Positions 14,184-15,767 of a stretch of DNA of 15,767 bases are shown here, piece after piece; the stretch's first letter is position 1; every line of letters starts with the position of its first letter. The position numbers and the translations under genes are program-made. The notes under the pieces are model-generated. The model worked only from the letters and a program-made list of their open reading frames with translations, did not search any database and was not told the DNA's origin. Source of the DNA: Methanosarcinales archaeon (GTDB taxonomy: Archaea > Halobacteriota > Methanosarcinia > Methanosarcinales > Methanocomedenaceae); the NCBI GenBank assembly GCA_023136155.1, contig JAGLRT010000063.1, positions 1 to 15,767 on the forward strand. Reading direction: 5' to 3'.

Positions 14184-14912
14184 ATGGAATACGAAATTAT
14201 AGGAGACAATCTCCAGTTGGTAACACTTCACCTGGACGGGAATGAGACTGTTTATGCCGAAGCAGGGGTCATGAACCACATGAGCAGTAATATGGACATG
14301 CAGGCAAAAGCAAAGGGTGGCCTTATGAAAGGTTTAAAACGCATGGTCAGCGGAGAATCATTCTTCATTACTGAATTCACTTCACAGGGAGAAGGGTTTG
14401 TTGCATTCGGAGGCAATGTGCCTGGTAAGATAGAAGCCATACCAATTAGTCCGGGCCAGGAATTTCTTACACAGAGGGATGCATTCCTCTGCGCCGAATC
14501 CGGCGTGGATATGGATGTGGCTTTTACCAAGAAACTGGGTGCGGGGTTCTTTGGCGGGGAGGGGTTCATACTCCAGAAATACACCGGTCAGGGGACAGTG
14601 TTTATTCATGCATGCGGCGACTTTGTTGTCAAGGAACTACAACCCGGGGAAACACTGAAAGTGGATACTGGGTCACTGGTAGGATTTGATTCCTCTGTCC
14701 AGTACGATATTACCAGGGCTGGCGGGATCAAGACATCACTGTTCGGCGGCGAGGGATTGTTCCTGACCACGCTTACCGGACCGGGCAAGGTCATTATACA
14801 GTCGCTGAGCATTACTAATCTTGCAGCGGCACTTGCACCTCATCTACCAATTGGAAACACCGGTAGCAGCGGCGGTGGCGGCCTGTCTGTTGGCAAACTA
14901 TTAGGCGATTAG
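14184..14912 (+). CDS. AIM24 / TIGR00266 family protein
   Basis: The 242-residue protein belongs to the AIM24 family (TIGR00266), beta-rich proteins of unknown biochemical role found in bacteria, archaea and mitochondria. Recognisable features are an early EAGVMNHMSSNMDM block, GGLMKGLKRMVSGESFFITEF, VAFGGNVPGKIEAIPI, a central FLCAESGVDMDVAF, the repeated pattern GGEGFILQKYTGQGTVFIHACGD, and a second SLFGGEGLFLTTLTGPGKVI. These are the two related glycine-rich halves of the beta fold. The C-terminus is a Gly/Ser linker (SSGGGG) then SVGKLLG. There is no signal peptide or membrane helix. The frame opens at ATG 14163, but ATG 14184 is chosen because GAGGAGG sits 8 bases before it. It is divergent from nfnA and appears monocistronic; its function here cannot be inferred. 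Confidence 0.9.
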   Translation: MEYEIIGDNLQLVTLHLDGNETVYAEAGVMNHMSSNMDMQAKAKGGLMKGLKRMVSGESFFITEFTSQGEGFVAFGGNVPGKIEAIPISPGQEFLTQRDAFLCAESGVDMDVAFTKKLGAGFFGGEGFILQKYTGQGTVFIHACGDFVVKELQPGETLKVDTGSLVGFDSSVQYDITRAGGIKTSLFGGEGLFLTTLTGPGKVIIQSLSITNLAAALAPHLPIGNTGSSGGGGLSVGKLLGD

Positions 14913-15062
14913 AAAAATTAGAACAGTATTACTTCTGCTTAGATGCCTGCCCTGTATCATTCGATATTGGGCAGGACCAGCTGTTATACTCATGTCTCAG
15001 TTCGATGGTGTACTGGCGAATATGGGTTGATATGTGGTGTTGAATGGCCGTATTATCAGTTA

Positions 15063-15239
15063 AATCAGAAAATATCGCCTTCCATAGCACGAAAAATAGC
15101 TTTAAAAACCGAAAGCGACCATATAAACGATATAATAGGTCCGAGAAGGGCAGGCAAGGCATATTTAATGTTCTCGACTATCCGGGCACTCCTTGAGGAG
15201 AGGCTGACCCTGCGGCAGGGAATACCATCTGATCACGTT
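15063..15239 (+). pseudogene. Relic of an archaeal AAA-type ATPase with a damaged Walker A
   Basis: The plus-strand frame here reads SIARKIALKTESDHINDIIG then PRRAGKAYLMFSTIRALLEE. This is the N-terminal P-loop region of the archaeal ATPases that carry GPRRAGK(T/S) and usually run to about 400 residues. Decay is visible in three ways. The Thr/Ser that binds magnesium in the P-loop is Ala (GPRRAGKA, 15138-15161). The strand and Walker B region expected soon after is missing. The frame then ends at 15275, while a different frame (from 15241, ELREAGERYHDLQWR) continues briefly to a TGA. The bases before it (14913-15062) give no recognisable N-terminus. The remaining spacer to 15350 contains nothing else I can name. 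Such ATPases are common in archaeal mobile and defence-rich regions. Confidence 0.6.
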
Positions 15240-15350
15240 AATGGAACTGAGGGAGGCAGGAGAGAGGTACCATGATCTGCAGTGGCGGTGATCATGATGT
15301 GTTAAAAGAAGTTTTATAATGTATATGAATGTAATATAATATGACTAAAT

Positions 15351-15710
15351 ATGGAAGAGCAAAATCGAGTTGAAGAAGCAAGAAAAATCCTGTTCGATGT
15401 CGTGAGCAAACTCAGTAAGGACTATGAACCTGAACAGATAGTCCTGTTTGGTTCTTATGCATACGGGGAACCGACTATCGATAGTGATATCGATTTACTA
15501 ATAATTAAGGAAACTACAGAAACACCTCTTAAACGCTGGACCAGAGTACGGAAAATGGTATCTGACCTGAGAAGGGGATTTGCATTTTCACCCCTTGTTG
15601 TCACTCCTTCTGAACTTGAAAAGCGGCTTAAGAAGGGAGATCCTTTTTTTAAGGATATTTTAATAAATGGAAAGAAACTTTATGTCAGAGAAGGAATCAA
15701 GTCTGCCTGA
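15351..15710 (+). CDS. MNT-type minimal nucleotidyltransferase (antitoxin of an MNT-HEPN pair)
   Basis: The 119-residue protein is a minimal nucleotidyltransferase of the Pol beta superfamily. The signature is intact: FGSYAYGEPTIDSDIDLLI, with G34-S35 followed ten residues later by D46-x-D48, the metal-binding pair. The region preceding it, QNRVEEARKILFDVVSKL, is a helix typical of the family. In characterised MNT-HEPN systems this protein adds AMP groups to a HEPN ribonuclease toxin and silences it, so the gene would act as the antitoxin. Promoter candidates are TTTTATAATG (15312-15321) and TAATATAAT just upstream; no Shine-Dalgarno is seen, so a very short leader is likely. The downstream partner overlaps its end by up to 44 bases. 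The role as antitoxin is inferred from family and context. Confidence 0.88.
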   Translation: MEEQNRVEEARKILFDVVSKLSKDYEPEQIVLFGSYAYGEPTIDSDIDLLIIKETTETPLKRWTRVRKMVSDLRRGFAFSPLVVTPSELEKRLKKGDPFFKDILINGKKLYVREGIKSA

Positions 15711-15767
15711 AGATTGGTTTGAAAAAGGCAAAGAAGATAAAGAGAGACTGTCGGAAAAGGCCCGGAC
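15667..15767 (+). CDS. HEPN-domain-like protein, 5' end only (cut by window edge)
   Basis: A frame begins within the end of the MNT gene, at ATG 15667 or more likely at ATG 15682, where GGAAAG lies six or more bases upstream. It stays open to the last base. The visible residues include SLPEDWFEKGKEDKERLSEK, which matches the typical opening helix of HEPN proteins (W-x-x-x-A/G-x-x-D/E-L). The catalytic R-x4-6-H motif would lie outside the window, so toxicity cannot be judged. Its position directly after and overlapping an MNT gene is the standard arrangement of this toxin-antitoxin class. Confidence 0.7.
   Translation, partial: MERNFMSEKESSLPEDWFEKGKEDKERLSEKAR

Noticed and set aside
14943..15275. 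110-residue plus-strand frame as an intact gene
   Set aside because: Only its second half resembles a protein family, the P-loop residue is changed and the rest of the ATPase is missing, so it is recorded as a relic instead.
1..15767. CRISPR array or intact insertion sequence
   Set aside because: No regularly spaced direct repeats and no intact transposase or terminal repeat pair were seen on either strand.

Overview
The window reads as the chromosome of an anaerobic euryarchaeon. I infer a relative of the Methanosarcinales (methanogen or anaerobic methanotroph), without certainty. Supporting signs are TATA-box promoters in place of bacterial -35/-10 boxes, some apparently leaderless transcripts, many GTG/TTG starts, a TIGR00284-type dihydropteroate synthase-related protein, an archaeal-type RtcA, a two-subunit Nfn/sulfide-dehydrogenase flavoprotein, an MNT-HEPN pair and AT-rich intergenic DNA. 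No rRNA, tRNA, CRISPR array or intact insertion sequence was found.

Layout, left to right. Bases 1-639 hold no intact gene but contain decayed coding DNA, including a recognisable fragment of chorismate synthase (aroC) and an inverted duplication. On the minus strand follow a membrane 4Fe-4S protein of the NapH/NosR type (640-1347) and the pair queA-tgt (3609 to 1437), a bacterial-type queuosine module. Divergent from queA is a two-gene plus-strand operon: a short 2-hydroxyacyl-CoA-dehydratase D-like iron-sulfur protein and its ATP-dependent activase (3709-5360). It converges on a minus-strand pair, a flavin split-barrel protein and a 116-residue unknown protein (6145 to 5363). A small-gene zone follows: a possible 43-codon ORF, a 55-residue zinc-ribbon protein, an AT-rich gap and a winged-helix regulator (7100-7390).

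The right half starts with the dihydropteroate synthase-related gene (7607-9085), which converges on a minus-strand operon of a CoA-disulfide-reductase-like flavoprotein and RNA 3'-phosphate cyclase (11550 to 9158). Upstream of that is a 12-bp perfect stem-loop, then the nfnA-nfnB operon (14005 to 11787), and divergently an AIM24/TIGR00266 gene (14184-14912). The right edge is accessory DNA: a decayed AAA-type ATPase (about 15063-15239) beside an MNT nucleotidyltransferase gene that overlaps a HEPN-like gene cut off by the window end.

Themes. Redox chemistry dominates: NfnAB would link NADPH, NADH and ferredoxin, and low-potential ferredoxin is the usual electron donor to activases of the HgdC family. 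RNA modification and repair (QueA, Tgt, RtcA) is the second theme. The items most worth a second look are the bacterial queuosine pair in an archaeal setting, the minimal single-subunit dehydratase-like/activase system, the stem-loop at 11643-11698, the operator-like 10-mer shared by two promoters, and the gene relics near both window ends.
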